From Lysobacteraceae bacterium PS02065 (GTDB taxonomy: Bacteria > Pseudomonadota > Gammaproteobacteria > Xanthomonadales > Rhodanobacteraceae), in the NCBI GenBank assembly GCA_029959555.1, contig JASCPI010000009.1, forward strand, positions 56,406-120,405: a stretch of DNA of 64,000 nt. Reading direction: 5' to 3'. Shown here piece by piece: positions 17,303 to 25,691 of this stretch. Under the pieces are notes generated by a model. It was not told where the DNA came from, did no database searches, and worked only from the letters and a program-made list of their open reading frames with translations. Position 1 is the first letter of the stretch, and every line of letters begins with the position of its first letter. The position numbers were made by a program, and so were the translations under genes.

Positions 17303-17668
17303 TCAGGGCGTGTCGAGGGCGATCTGGTTGGTCACGCGCTTCACGCCCGCTACGCGGCTGGCGATGCTTTCTACCCGAGCCTTGTCGTCCGCCGAGGCGA
17401 CGGTGCCGCGCAGCGTTACGTGACCGGCTGCAGCCACCAGGGTCACGTTCTTCGCGATGGTGGACAGCGCCTCGTCGTCGACGATGGCGGAACGAACGGC
17501 GGCGGCGAGATCGATGTCGGCCTGATTGTTAGGCTGATCGAGAGCGGTCACGCTCTTTTCGGTCGCGTGCTTGGTGGTCTTCGCGTCCTGCACAGGCGGA
17601 TCGGCTGCGAAAGCGAAGCAGACAGCGCTGGCGCTCGCCAAAGCGAGGCCGATATGAATGAGCTTCAT
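17303..17668 (-). CDS. Periplasmic BON-domain protein
   Basis: A 121-residue protein with a signal peptide (MKLIHIGLALASASAVCFAFA). The mature part holds one BON domain (DIDLAAAVRSAIVDDEALSTIA, VTLRGTVASADDKARVESIA, GVKRVTNQI), the fold found in OsmY that binds phospholipid. OsmY-like proteins protect the periplasm under osmotic stress. The start at 17668 begins the signal peptide; a longer frame from 17728 adds no plausible leader. It is probably the first gene of a stress cluster with the YflT-like and csbD genes downstream. Confidence 0.85.
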   Translation of the reverse strand: MKLIHIGLALASASAVCFAFAADPPVQDAKTTKHATEKSVTALDQPNNQADIDLAAAVRSAIVDDEALSTIAKNVTLVAAAGHVTLRGTVASADDKARVESIASRVAGVKRVTNQIALDTP

Positions 17669-18031
17669 GGGGTTGTCCTCGGTATCCATGGAAGCTATGC
17701 AGCTCCCGGGGTGCCCGAAGTAAGCCATTGGGACAATGAACGTCAGCCCGACTCAAACGGTCGACCGCGCGCATCATTCAGTCCGACGAAAGCTAACGGG
17801 CGGGACACGCTGCACGAGCAACGTTGGTGTGATGTCCATCTGTATACGCGCGCTCTCGCTGACCTTATGAGATCGCGCTTGAGCGTCGCAATCACCATGA
17901 AGAGATGCGCTTCTGCGCGTGACGTGCATGGCAGGATGGCGTTCACGCCTTCAGCATCAGGAAGGCCCTCGCGTGCGAACCGGCCCAGTGTTCAAAGGAA
18001 ACCAGTGCCCGCAGTTGCGCCGGGCGATAGC
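17669..18031. other. 363-bp gap without a convincing gene
   Basis: This gap separates the BON gene from the molybdenum-hydroxylase remnant. An open frame on the minus strand (17743-17946) has no start signal and an unnatural residue mix, so it was not called. The region should hold the promoter of the stress cluster on the minus strand, but no clear consensus elements were seen. Confidence 0.45.
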
Positions 18032-18714
18032 TCAGAGCAACTTGTCGAGCGTTATTGGGAGCTCGCGGATGCGATTTCCGGTGGCGTTGAACACGGCGTT
18101 TGCGATCGCGGCCGCGGCGCCGGTGACCCCGATCTCGCCCACGCCGCGTGCTCCAGCGGCGAGTGTGGGTCAGCGTGATCGGTGGTCATCACCTGGATGT
18201 CGGGAACATCCAGGTTCACAGGGACGTGATACTCGGCGATCGAGCGATTCACAATACGGCCGCGGCGCTCGTCGAACTGGGTTTGCTCCGACAACGCCAT
18301 GCCGATGCCCATGATGATGCCGCCCCGAAGCTGGCTGGCAGTTGTCTTGGGGTTGATGATGCGCCCGCAGTCAAAGACGCCCAGCCAACGCGAGACGCGG
18401 ATCTCGCCTGTCTGCTCGTGCACGCGTACCTCGCAGAATTGCGCCCCGTATGACGCCATTGAGAACTGCATCATTTCCATCGGTATGCCGGAGCCGGCTT
18501 TGACATCGAGGCCGTTCGCGCCAGCGCGCCGTAAGAGATCGATATACGTTTCGCCGCGCCCATCGTCGCGGCGAAACAGGCCGCCATCGTGCGCTTCGAC
18601 ATCGCTGAGCTTCGCGCCATGTAGGGGCGAGTCGCTGCCAGCGAGCTTCAGCAGCTTCTTGTGTAGCTTCTCAACCGCTGTCGCTGTCGTGGAGATTTCT
18701 CGCGCGCGCAGCAT
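18032..18714 (-). pseudogene. Remnant of a molybdopterin-binding subunit (xanthine dehydrogenase family)
   Basis: Only the last 225 or so residues of a protein of about 750 residues remain. The N-terminal remnant begins at an ATG with an in-frame stop 12 bases upstream. SMASYGAQFCEVRVHE, LGVFDCGRIINPKT, GGIIMGIGMALSEQT and IAEYHVPVNLDVPD match the C-terminal half of PaoC/YagR-type subunits. After ADPHSPL the frame breaks: from about 18155 the expected ending (GVGEIGVTGAAAAIANAV, then LPITLDKLL and a stop at 18032) continues one frame over. This is explained by one missing base near 18154-18156. Truncation plus frameshift marks a decayed gene; a sequencing error could explain only the frameshift. 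Confidence 0.85.
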
Positions 18715-18736
18715 GCGTAGAACCTAGGAGCACACC

Positions 18737-19153
18737 ATGGAGCCGAAAATCACCGTCATCACGCTCGGCGTCGACGATCTGGAGGCCTCGCTGCGCTTCT
18801 ACAGAGACGGCCTTGGATTCGCCACCGAAGGGATCGTTGGCGAGACGATCGAACACGGCGCCGTGGTGTTTATCGACCTGCAGCCCGGTTTGCGCCTGGC
18901 GCTATGGCCGCGCGCCAGCATCGCGCACGACACCCGCCTTCCGATCGGTCCCGCCAGTTCGACCGAGGTGACGCTCGGCCACAACGTCACGTCGCGCGAT
19001 CAGGTCGATACCATCATGAAGATTGCGGAGTCTGCCGGCGCGACCATCGTGAAGGAGGCAGACAAAACGTCCTGGGGTGGCTATTCGGGCTACTTCCGCG
19101 ATCCTGACGGCCATCTGTGGGAGATCGTCTGGAACCCCGAGTGGTCAGGCTGA
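18737..19153 (+). CDS. VOC (glyoxalase/bleomycin-resistance) family protein
   Basis: A 138-residue single-domain protein with TAGGAG 6 bases before the ATG. It starts TVITLGVDDLEASLRFYRDGLGF and ends GGYSGYFRDPDGHLWEIVWNP, the two halves of the vicinal-oxygen-chelate fold. His, Glu and Asp residues could bind metal. VOC proteins include glyoxalase I, antibiotic-resistance proteins and ring-cleavage dioxygenases; the substrate here is unknown. The gene is divergent from the molybdenum-hydroxylase remnant, only 22 bp away. Confidence 0.9.
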   Translation: MEPKITVITLGVDDLEASLRFYRDGLGFATEGIVGETIEHGAVVFIDLQPGLRLALWPRASIAHDTRLPIGPASSTEVTLGHNVTSRDQVDTIMKIAESAGATIVKEADKTSWGGYSGYFRDPDGHLWEIVWNPEWSG

Positions 19154-19274
19154 GCGACTGACTCGCTTCGATGATCTTGATCGGACGATGGCCGCTTTCC
19201 GCACCTACCCGGCTGTAAAAGTAGGTCTAAGTTCCAGCTGCTACCATGACCGTCTCTATCGATGGAGCCGAGCC

Positions 19275-19520
19275 ATGAAGTTCACTCTCTCCATTTCGCT
19301 GTCTTCGCACGAGACAATCCGCGATTCGCGCAAGGTCGAGGCCCTGCGTCGGCTCGGCTTTGATGTCGAGCAGTGGGACTGGAACGGGGTATCGCAGGAG
19401 AGGCCCTCGGGCAATCCGGTGATTGAGATCTTGAATCTCGACATGCTCGTCCAATTCACTAAGGGATGGGGCGCCATCCGCATGGAAGGCGATACCATCT
19501 TCATCATCGACCGCCCCTGA
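19275..19520 (+). CDS. Hypothetical small protein
   Basis: An 81-residue protein; the ATG at 19275 has GGAG 8 bases upstream. It alternates short strands and helices (MKFTLSISLSSHETIRDSRK, NPVIEILNLDMLVQF, DTIFIIDRP) and looks like a natural alpha/beta protein. It has no signal peptide or metal site and I do not recognise the family. It lies about 120 bp downstream of the VOC gene and converges with a small minus-strand gene. Confidence 0.55.
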   Translation: MKFTLSISLSSHETIRDSRKVEALRRLGFDVEQWDWNGVSQERPSGNPVIEILNLDMLVQFTKGWGAIRMEGDTIFIIDRP

Positions 19521-19566
19521 GCGCGAACTACACCAGCGCTTATCTGTGACGCTTCGTGCAGGGCGC

Positions 19567-19731
19567 CTAACTCGTCTTCTTCTTGCCGCCGCCGTCCTGC
19601 TTGTTAACGGTCGCCCACGCGCGCTTCACGGCCGTCTTCTTGGAGAGGCCCTTCTTCTCGTACGCCTCCTCGATGTGGGCCGCCTTGCGCTTCTGCTTGG
19701 CGGTGTAGGCGGACTTGTCACCTTGCGACAC
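19567..19731 (-). CDS. Small Lys-rich stress-associated protein (54 aa)
   Basis: A 54-residue basic protein starting at GTG 19731, with GGGAG about 8 bases upstream. The sequence (KQKRKAAHIEEAYEKKG, then AVKRAWATVNKQDGGG) resembles a widespread family of small basic proteins that often sit beside stress genes. The terminal GGGKKKTS tail is typical. It may bind nucleic acid, inferred from its charge. It lies downstream of, and in the same direction as, the haloperoxidase-like gene, 51 bp away, so it may share its transcript. Confidence 0.75.
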   Translation of the reverse strand: MSQGDKSAYTAKQKRKAAHIEEAYEKKGLSKKTAVKRAWATVNKQDGGGKKKTS

Positions 19732-19782
19732 GACGGATTCTCCCGTGAGGTTCTCGCTGCTGATCGAAGGAGCGTCTCGCGA

Positions 19783-20607
19783 TCAACGCCCCAGGAACGC
19801 CAGCAGGGCGCGGTTGAACGCTTCGGCGTGGCTCGCATTGCATCCATGTGGAGCGCCTTGGAGAAGGACGAGTTCGCTGTGGCGTATCACGGCGTGCGTA
19901 CGCTTGCCGGATCCTTCGAACGGAACGGTCGCGTCGCTGTCGCCGTGGAGCACCAACGTCGGCACGGTGACCTTCCCGAGGTCACCCTCGAAGTCGGTCG
20001 TGGCGAAAGCCTTCATGCAACCCAGAGCGGCCGTCTGGTCGGCCTGCTCACACAGCGCGATCGCGGCTTGGCGCTCCTGTTCACTGACCTTGAGGGTGCC
20101 GTTCGCCGAGAAGAAGTCCTTCGCAAAGTCGTCGAAGAACGCGTGGCGGTTCTCGCGCAGCGCGGCCTCCATCTTGTCGGCCTTGGCCTGTGTCAGTGGG
20201 CCTTGGGCGTTGTCGCTGGTCTTGAGCAGGTACGGAGGGACCGCCGCGGCGAACACCACGCTTCGAAGCTTTCCTTCGCCGTGTCGAGCGACATAGCGTG
20301 CGACCTCGCCACCTCCCATCGAGAACCCGACGAGCGTGGCGTCCTGCAGTCCGAGATCATCGATGACGCCGGCCAGATCGTCGGCCAGCGTGCCATAGTC
20401 AAAGCCGCCAGTCGGCTTCTCCGATGCTCCGAATCCGCGTCGGTCGTACGCCACGACACGAAACCCTGCATCACGCAGCGGACCGATCTGAGCCTTCCAC
20501 GAGGTCGACGACAACGGCCATCCGTGGACCAGGACGACGGGACGTCCGTTGCCTCCCGAGTCTTCGACATGAAGTCGCACTCGGGCGGGAGTGGTCGAGG
20601 TGTTCAT
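19783..20607 (-). CDS. Alpha/beta hydrolase, non-heme haloperoxidase-like
   Basis: A 274-residue single-domain enzyme. The catalytic triad is visible: the nucleophile elbow GFSMGGGEVARY, an acidic residue in LVLHGDSDATVPFE, and His in QGAPHGCNASHAEAFN. The oxyanion region VVLVHGWPLSSTSWKAQ and YDRRGFGASEKP place it with the bacterial chloroperoxidase/arylesterase group. Such enzymes hydrolyse esters and, in the presence of peracids, can oxidise halides. There is no signal peptide, so it acts in the cytoplasm. It is followed 51 bp later by the 54-residue basic protein. Confidence 0.9.
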   Translation of the reverse strand: MNTSTTPARVRLHVEDSGGNGRPVVLVHGWPLSSTSWKAQIGPLRDAGFRVVAYDRRGFGASEKPTGGFDYGTLADDLAGVIDDLGLQDATLVGFSMGGGEVARYVARHGEGKLRSVVFAAAVPPYLLKTSDNAQGPLTQAKADKMEAALRENRHAFFDDFAKDFFSANGTLKVSEQERQAAIALCEQADQTAALGCMKAFATTDFEGDLGKVTVPTLVLHGDSDATVPFEGSGKRTHAVIRHSELVLLQGAPHGCNASHAEAFNRALLAFLGR

Positions 20608-20710
20608 GGCAGGTCCTTGTGAGGGCGGCAGATGCCGACGTCACCAGCCTGATCGCCCAGGCATGGCCCTTCGGTGAATGACACACCCGAATGCCCCGTT
20701 CACGCTCGCT

Positions 20711-21562
20711 CTATCGCTTGGCGCGCTCAACCTCGAATTCTCGGCCGATCACCGAAGCGAACATCTCGAGCGTGCGAATCGTGCGTTCGGTGATCTTCGC
20801 CGGCTTGGGGTCCAGCGCGCACAGCGTGCCGAAGAACGTGCCGTCCGGCAGATAGATCGGCACCGAAATGTAGCTCTCGAAACCGTACATCGCCGGTGTC
20901 GCATGGTTCGCGAAGTGATCGTCGCGAGACGCCGAGTCGAAGAACACCGGCTTGCCATGCTGGCGGATCTCGTTGCAGATCGTGGTCTCCAGCTCGAGGT
21001 CCTGTCCGGCCTTCAGACCAAACCCCACGAGGTCGTGCACGACACACGCCGTCCAGCGCGTGTCCGTGACGCGCGCGACAGCTGCGAATCCCATGCCCGT
21101 CGCCGACGCCACGGCTTCCAACATGGCGGGAATACCAGGGATCCGGCCAATGGCCTGAATGTCGACCAGCGATTCCGCTGCATCGAATGCTTCCGTCGCC
21201 TGCACACGTTCCACGACGGGCTCCGCACCGCTCATGGCACGCGCATGACGAACCTTCATGCTGTGGATCGCGATCTGCTGGACAAACTCCCGCACGTGGG
21301 GTGGAAGCCGGCGAAGCTTTGCGACGCGACCTGAAATCGTCAACTGCTGACCAACCAGCCGAATCGTATCCAGACCGTGCTCAAGCGCAAAAGCGTCCTG
21401 CAGAACGCTCAGGGCGACTGCCCAGCTAAGCGAAGGCGGGACATCGAGCAATGCGCCCATGACTCCAGCCCGCCCCGTGCCAAGCTCGTCGTCCGACGGC
21501 ATCTCGAAACCGATCACCGTGGGCTGCTGAGCATCGCCTTCTGGATGCACAGTGGTCTTCAT
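20711..21562 (-). CDS. GAF-domain sensor protein
   Basis: A 283-residue protein; the ATG at 21562 is preferred because a longer frame from 21625 gives an odd Arg-rich leader. The first 120 residues form an unrecognised helical region. From about residue 140 a GAF domain follows (PGIPAMLEAVASATGMGFAAVARVT, ETTICNEIRQHGKPVFFDS, YISVPIYLPDGTFFGTLCALDP). GAF domains bind small molecules such as cyclic nucleotides, tetrapyrroles or bilins. No kinase or cyclase domain is attached, so it would work by protein contacts. The ligand is unknown. Confidence 0.85.
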   Translation of the reverse strand: MKTTVHPEGDAQQPTVIGFEMPSDDELGTGRAGVMGALLDVPPSLSWAVALSVLQDAFALEHGLDTIRLVGQQLTISGRVAKLRRLPPHVREFVQQIAIHSMKVRHARAMSGAEPVVERVQATEAFDAAESLVDIQAIGRIPGIPAMLEAVASATGMGFAAVARVTDTRWTACVVHDLVGFGLKAGQDLELETTICNEIRQHGKPVFFDSASRDDHFANHATPAMYGFESYISVPIYLPDGTFFGTLCALDPKPAKITERTIRTLEMFASVIGREFEVERAKR

Positions 21563-21599
21563 GTGGATCGTCCGCCGATGTGTGGATAAGCCTTCAAAG

Positions 21600-21752
21600 C
21601 TACGTCGCCCGCGAAAGCGCCTCATCGATTAAGGCGTCATAGGCGCTGCCAGCAAAGTGCGCCTCGAGGTCGATTCTGCTGGTGAAGCTGACGCTGACGC
21701 GATCGATGAGATCGTCGGGCTGGATCTCGTCGCGGTGCGCCGAAATCGACAT
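21600..21752 (-). CDS. Possible 50-aa small protein
   Basis: A short frame (DEIQPDDLIDRVSVSFTSR, then LEAHFAGSAYDALIDEAL) with natural residue use, ending 38 bp before the GAF gene start. No ribosome-binding site is obvious. It could be a small gene co-transcribed with the GAF gene or a chance frame. Confidence 0.3.
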   Translation of the reverse strand: MSISAHRDEIQPDDLIDRVSVSFTSRIDLEAHFAGSAYDALIDEALSRAT

Positions 21753-22040
21753 CGGATGAAGGCGCCCGGCCCACACTCGTACGCAGTTATCACTACTGCG
21801 CTACAGGGTAATCGCGAGGAACGTGCCGTCCTGACTGGTGTGGGTCTGCGGACTTGAACGAGATTGGTCGTCATGCACGGCGCTCTGGGTATGGGCACAG
21901 CATACGAACGAGCGCCCCGATCGGGAAGTCGCTGCGTGGCAAGGACGCTCCCCGGACAGACAATCGGCGAGTTGCTTGGTTGCGACAGGCAGTTTGACTT
22001 AACCTGAACAGCCCGAAAGACGCGCATAAGGACGCGTGCC

Positions 22041-22331
22041 ATGAGCTCTACCGTCACCCTGCACGCACGTGCCCACGCGCCCCTCCCTGATGGCTCCTAC
22101 GTGGCGGTGACCATCTCAGATCGTGGAACGCTCGGCCTGATGGTCTGGGCTGGCCACTTGGCTGCTCACGCGGCCGACACCCTCGCCGAGGATGTGACGC
22201 TGGGCGACTACGTGCAGCACGAAGCGGTGAGCTTCATGAGCTGGCACGACGTGCTCGAGCATTTCCAAGGCCGTGATGTCGAGCCGGTCGTGGCTCAGCT
22301 CTTGAGGACGCATCACAAGGACACCCCCTGA
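22041..22331 (+). CDS. Hypothetical small protein
   Basis: A 96-residue protein with AAGGA 10 bases before its ATG. It contains MVWAGHLAAHAADTLAED and a His-rich end (HDVLEHFQGRDVEPVVAQLLRTHHK). There is no membrane or signal segment. Its TGA overlaps the ATG of the next gene, so the two are translationally coupled and likely work together. I do not recognise it. Confidence 0.6.
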   Translation: MSSTVTLHARAHAPLPDGSYVAVTISDRGTLGLMVWAGHLAAHAADTLAEDVTLGDYVQHEAVSFMSWHDVLEHFQGRDVEPVVAQLLRTHHKDTP

Positions 22332-22876
22332 TGGCGTGCAGCTACTTCTTCGCGGCCTTCCCACTCGAGGACGAGCTCGATGCCTTTATGACGACGGCAG
22401 AGCGTCTTCAGACGCTGTGCGCTCTCATCGGACCGCTTGTCCGCCCTCAGAAGCTGCACATGACGCTCGCCTACGTCGGGCGCTACGTCACACGCGTGCT
22501 CGAGCTCGAGGACCAGCTACGCCAGCTCGGCGATCGCGTGTCATTCCTACCGGGCGCTCTGCTCTTTGATCGTGCGCTCACCCTCGACGGGGGCGGGCCT
22601 ACGCGAGCGAGCGTGTTCACGCCATCCTCGACACCGACGAAACTCCACGATGCTGCGCTGGAGCTTGCGGATGCGTGCGCGAGCCTTGGCACGGGCGAGC
22701 GGTACTCGTGGTCGCCCCACGTGACGTGGCTGTACTCACCGGACACTCTCCCTAAAGGTGTGGTGCTTGCACCGCCTGTGAGCATGACACTCTACAGCCC
22801 AGTGCTCGCGGTCGGCGAAGACGGCAAAGACTACAAACGCATCGCGGACTGGGCCCAGCCGCTGCCGTCCGTATAG
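22331..22876 (+). CDS. 2H-phosphoesterase / 2'-5' RNA ligase-like protein
   Basis: A 181-residue protein with the two H-x-T motifs of the 2H superfamily: H43-M-T45 in KLHMTLAYVG and H130-V-T132 in SWSPHVTWLYS. Members of this fold (LigT/ThpR) hydrolyse or form 2'-5' phosphodiester and cyclic phosphate bonds in RNA. The length and the two-motif spacing agree with ThpR. The upstream gene overlaps its start, so the pair may form one RNA-processing unit. The substrate is unknown. Confidence 0.85.
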   Translation: MACSYFFAAFPLEDELDAFMTTAERLQTLCALIGPLVRPQKLHMTLAYVGRYVTRVLELEDQLRQLGDRVSFLPGALLFDRALTLDGGGPTRASVFTPSSTPTKLHDAALELADACASLGTGERYSWSPHVTWLYSPDTLPKGVVLAPPVSMTLYSPVLAVGEDGKDYKRIADWAQPLPSV

Positions 22877-22964
22877 GCCGTACTCAAGTATCCCTTCCAG
22901 GGAGGCACGCAGGCCGTGCGCCGGTCAAACCCGGAAGCGCCCCAACCGTTCCGTATGCCCTTGA

Positions 22965-22990
22965 CGAGCGTGCTGAAGAACTCCCGGCAA
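22965..22990. repeat. Dispersed copy of the 69-bp tandem-repeat half-unit
   Basis: The stretch reads GAGCGTGCTGAAGAACTCCC here and matches half of the repeat unit at 25351-25612 (GTGCTGAAGAACTCCCGG). One such copy occurs alone and directly precedes a long hairpin. Confidence 0.6.
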
Positions 22991-23042
22991 GCCGAGCGGA
23001 CGCTACCCCGTGCTGGGGAAACGCGATCTCCGCTCGGCTTTT
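22989..23042. terminator. Long hairpin ending in T-run
   Basis: AAGCCGAGCGGA and TCCGCTCGGCTT pair over 12 bp, with an inner CCCC/GGGG hairpin in the loop, followed by TTTT. It follows the 2H phosphoesterase gene on the plus strand by 112 bp and fits an intrinsic terminator. It could also serve as an IS-end-type structure because it touches the dispersed repeat. Confidence 0.6.
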
Positions 23043-23108
23043 CGGGTCAAAGTGTGGACTCCGATCCGGTGGGCGCCTATTGGGCGATCCGGACTCACGG
23101 CTGAAATG

Positions 23109-24893
23109 TCACTTCGGCGGCTTTACTGACTGCGCGTAGGTGCCCACGAGCCTGCCAGAGGCAAGAACATGGCCCTTCGCGGCCGTGAGCACCGCGTCTC
23201 GATCCGAGCCCGGCGGCAGGTCGAGCATGGTGTCGAGCGCGAGCACCTGGAAGTGATAGTGGTGCGGTGGATCGCCCACGGGCGGGCGCGGCCCAAAGTA
23301 ACCCGGTGAGCCGCGCGACGTAGCGCCCTGCAGCACGCCCTCCGGCAGCGTCAGCCGCTCCTGTTCCTGAAGCCCCTCGGGCAGGCTGGTGACGTTTGCG
23401 GGAATATTCCAGGCGACCCAGTGCACAAACGGTGTGATGGGCTTCGCGTCGGGATCTTCCATGATGATGACGTAGGACTTGGCGCGCTCCACGGCGGTCC
23501 ATGAGAGTGCCGGCGACACCCCGTCGGCGTACTCGCTGTGACGGACCGGAATCGCAGCATCGGGCGCGAACGACGTCGAGGTCACGGTGAGTCCCGTCTT
23601 GGCGCCGACCTCCGACCTCTCCAGCGTCAGAGGCACACCGACCCCCTTCTTCGCCTGCTCGATCATCGCGCTCGAAGGCGCGCGCATCGCATTTCCACGC
23701 TTGTCTGCTTTCCCAGCCTTCGTGGCGGTTACGCGATAGATGATCCCGTTGGTGTCATCGGAAAACAGCAGCGCGCCATCCGGTGTCTGCGCCAAACCGA
23801 CAGGTCGCCCGAAGTGCGCGTCATCGGCCGTCAGGAAGCCTGTCACGAATGGCTCGATGCGCTGCGGGCGGCCTTGGTCGTAGTGGATGCGCACGACTTC
23901 GTATCCCGATGCGGGCTTGCGATTCCAGCTGCCGCGCATGGTGGCAAACGCATCGCCTCGTGCATCCTTCGGAAACGCACTGCCGGTGTAGAACTGCATC
24001 TGCATGGGAGCCGCGTGGGCGGTGTAGCCCATCACCATCGGTGCGCTGAGCGCTTTCCACTGCTCCTTGGTGATCTCGCCTGGCGGGGTCGACTGCGGGT
24101 TGATGCCCCCGTCGCCGTAGACGTGCGGCCAGCCGTAGCGCTTGCCGCGCTCGATGAGGTTGAGCTCTTCGGCCTGCACGTCATCGCCGAGGTAGTCGAT
24201 GCCGTGGTCAAGGCCCCAGAGCTGGCCCGTCTGGGGATGCCAGTCGAAGCCGATGGTGTTGCGTAGACCGGTGGCGAAGATGGTCCTCGAGGCGCCGTCG
24301 AGCGAAGCGCGCAGCAGGGTCGCTGATTCGGGGTTGGCCTCGTTGCACGCGTTACAGGTCGAGCCGACGCTGATGTAGAGCATCTCGTCGGGACCCACGC
24401 GCAACGTCCTGTTGGGATGCTGTCCGGTGTCGGGTAGATCACCCATGAGCATGGTAGCGGGCCCCAATGTTCCGTCCGCTTTCACGGGTGCCGCGAAGAC
24501 TTCTTTCGCGGTCGCGACGTAGAGCGTGTTGTCGTGGAGCGCCAAGCCATGTGCGCCGGGGCGGTTCAGCACGGTCAACGCTGGCCCGTCAGCCACGCCA
24601 TCCCGATCGGCGTCCTTGAGCAGCACGACGTCACCTTGCTCGCGTCGACTGACGTAGGTGTCGCCATTGGAGGCTACCGCGAGGATGCGCGCGTTCTTGA
24701 GGTCACGCGCGAAGACCGAAACCGCGTAGCCATCCGCGACCTTGAGCGCGGCGATGCGCTCGGGCGTGGCATCTACCAAACGAGGCTTGAGCACGTGGGC
24801 TGACACGCCTACGTCGGTGCCGTCACCTTGCTGGGCCCATGCTGCGGAGGAAGCGATCGTCAGTGCGATCGCCCACGAGAGTCGGTTTTGCAT
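23109..24893 (-). CDS. Secreted beta-propeller dehydrogenase fused to a PEBP domain
   Basis: A 594-residue protein starting with a signal peptide (LSWAIALTIASSAAWAQ, start at 24893). Residues 30-400 resemble PQQ-dependent soluble sugar dehydrogenases/sorbosone dehydrogenase: ALHDNTLYVATAKEVF, NRTLRVGPDEMLYISVGST and RNTIGFDWHPQTGQLWGLDHG are typical propeller blades. From about residue 430 a phosphatidylethanolamine-binding (YbhB/YbcL-like) domain follows: PALSWTAVERAKSYVIIMEDPDA, then HWVAWNIP and PPHHYHFQVLALD. The propeller probably oxidises a sugar in the periplasm; the PEBP role is not known. A fusion of these domains is uncommon. Confidence 0.85.
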   Translation of the reverse strand: MQNRLSWAIALTIASSAAWAQQGDGTDVGVSAHVLKPRLVDATPERIAALKVADGYAVSVFARDLKNARILAVASNGDTYVSRREQGDVVLLKDADRDGVADGPALTVLNRPGAHGLALHDNTLYVATAKEVFAAPVKADGTLGPATMLMGDLPDTGQHPNRTLRVGPDEMLYISVGSTCNACNEANPESATLLRASLDGASRTIFATGLRNTIGFDWHPQTGQLWGLDHGIDYLGDDVQAEELNLIERGKRYGWPHVYGDGGINPQSTPPGEITKEQWKALSAPMVMGYTAHAAPMQMQFYTGSAFPKDARGDAFATMRGSWNRKPASGYEVVRIHYDQGRPQRIEPFVTGFLTADDAHFGRPVGLAQTPDGALLFSDDTNGIIYRVTATKAGKADKRGNAMRAPSSAMIEQAKKGVGVPLTLERSEVGAKTGLTVTSTSFAPDAAIPVRHSEYADGVSPALSWTAVERAKSYVIIMEDPDAKPITPFVHWVAWNIPANVTSLPEGLQEQERLTLPEGVLQGATSRGSPGYFGPRPPVGDPPHHYHFQVLALDTMLDLPPGSDRDAVLTAAKGHVLASGRLVGTYAQSVKPPK

Positions 24894-25350
24894 GATGTCG
24901 GTCCTTCCTGGGAGAGGGGAACCATGGCACCCGTTCTCGGACTCGGCGCTGAGCGAATGCGAGTGCGAAGACACGCGTCGACTGGGATTCATATTCAATC
25001 CCCGCTGGGATGCGCGTCTGGAGACCTTGATTGGCGCTGATGACGTCCGTGACGCGATCGGTGCGTATGTCGGCCAACGTGAGCATCGAGTCCGGCGACG
25101 AGCGCAATCCATACGGGCGCTCAGGACCGCCGAAACAAGAAAGCGAGTACAGCCCGCTCCCGCACCACGGCCAGATCCAGTGCACCTGCGGAAGTGCCGA
25201 CGTTGTGCGATCCCCGGGTCCCGCGCCGCGCTCATCTCCAACTGAGCCAGCCGGTCAGACTCACTCGCGGCCTCTCGACGCTCGCTGATCAGGCGTTCCC
25301 GTGCGTGACCCGCTTGTGTGCTGCTTCCAGCGAGATCCAATCGGCTCGCC
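24894..25350. other. Gene-poor region upstream of the beta-propeller gene
   Basis: No gene with good signals was found. A plus-strand frame of 85 codons (25031-25288) has weak natural features and was not called. The only A/T-rich run (around 24989-25003) lies about 100 bp upstream of the beta-propeller start on its coding strand and is the best place for its promoter, without a clear -35 box. Confidence 0.35.
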
Positions 25351-25612
25351 GGGGCATGATGAAGAACTCTCAGATCGGCGCGGCGGGGCTTGCTGAAGGA
25401 CTCCGGCTCACCGGACCGGGGCGTGATGAAGAACTCTTAGGCTGGCGCGGCCCGGGCATGCTGAAGAACTCCCACGTCAGCGGACCGGGGCGGGATGAAG
25501 AACTCTCAGATCGGCGCGGCCCGGGCGTGCTGAAGAACTCCCGGCTCAGCGGACCGGGGGCGTGATGAGGAACCCTCAGTTCGGCGCGGCCGGGGGCGTG
25601 CTGAAGAACTCC
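25351..25612. repeat. About four tandem units of 67-70 bp
   Basis: Units begin with the GATGAAGAAC or GATGAGGAAC element at 25358, 25425, 25494 and 25564. Each unit carries a second element, GCTGAAGAACTCC or GCTGAAGGACTCC, about 35 bp later, so the basic period is nearer 34.5 bp. Both strands have open frames with a 23-residue period, but no start signals, so I consider them by-products. A dispersed half-unit lies at 22965. The tract may be the fossil of repeated element ends, or a mini-satellite. Confidence 0.9.
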
Positions 25613-25691
25613 CGACACCGCAGGCTAATGCCGCTGTGCTCTACGCACCTGTGGCGGAGGGCCTGGCGATGCACGGTTGACAGGTGCGATC

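Noticed and set aside
17743..17946. 67-codon minus-strand frame in the gap before the pseudogene
   Set aside because: No ribosome-binding site and no family-like sequence.
21629..22057. 142-codon minus-strand frame between the GAF gene and the 22041 gene
   Set aside because: Ser/Arg-rich shadow composition without a ribosome-binding site.
25031..25288. 85-codon plus-strand frame upstream of the repeat tract
   Set aside because: Weak start context, Pro/Ser-rich and no homology recognised; it may be chance.
25194..25618. Open frames on both strands with 23-residue repeats across the tandem tract
   Set aside because: The periodicity follows from the DNA repeat; no start signal or signal peptide is present.
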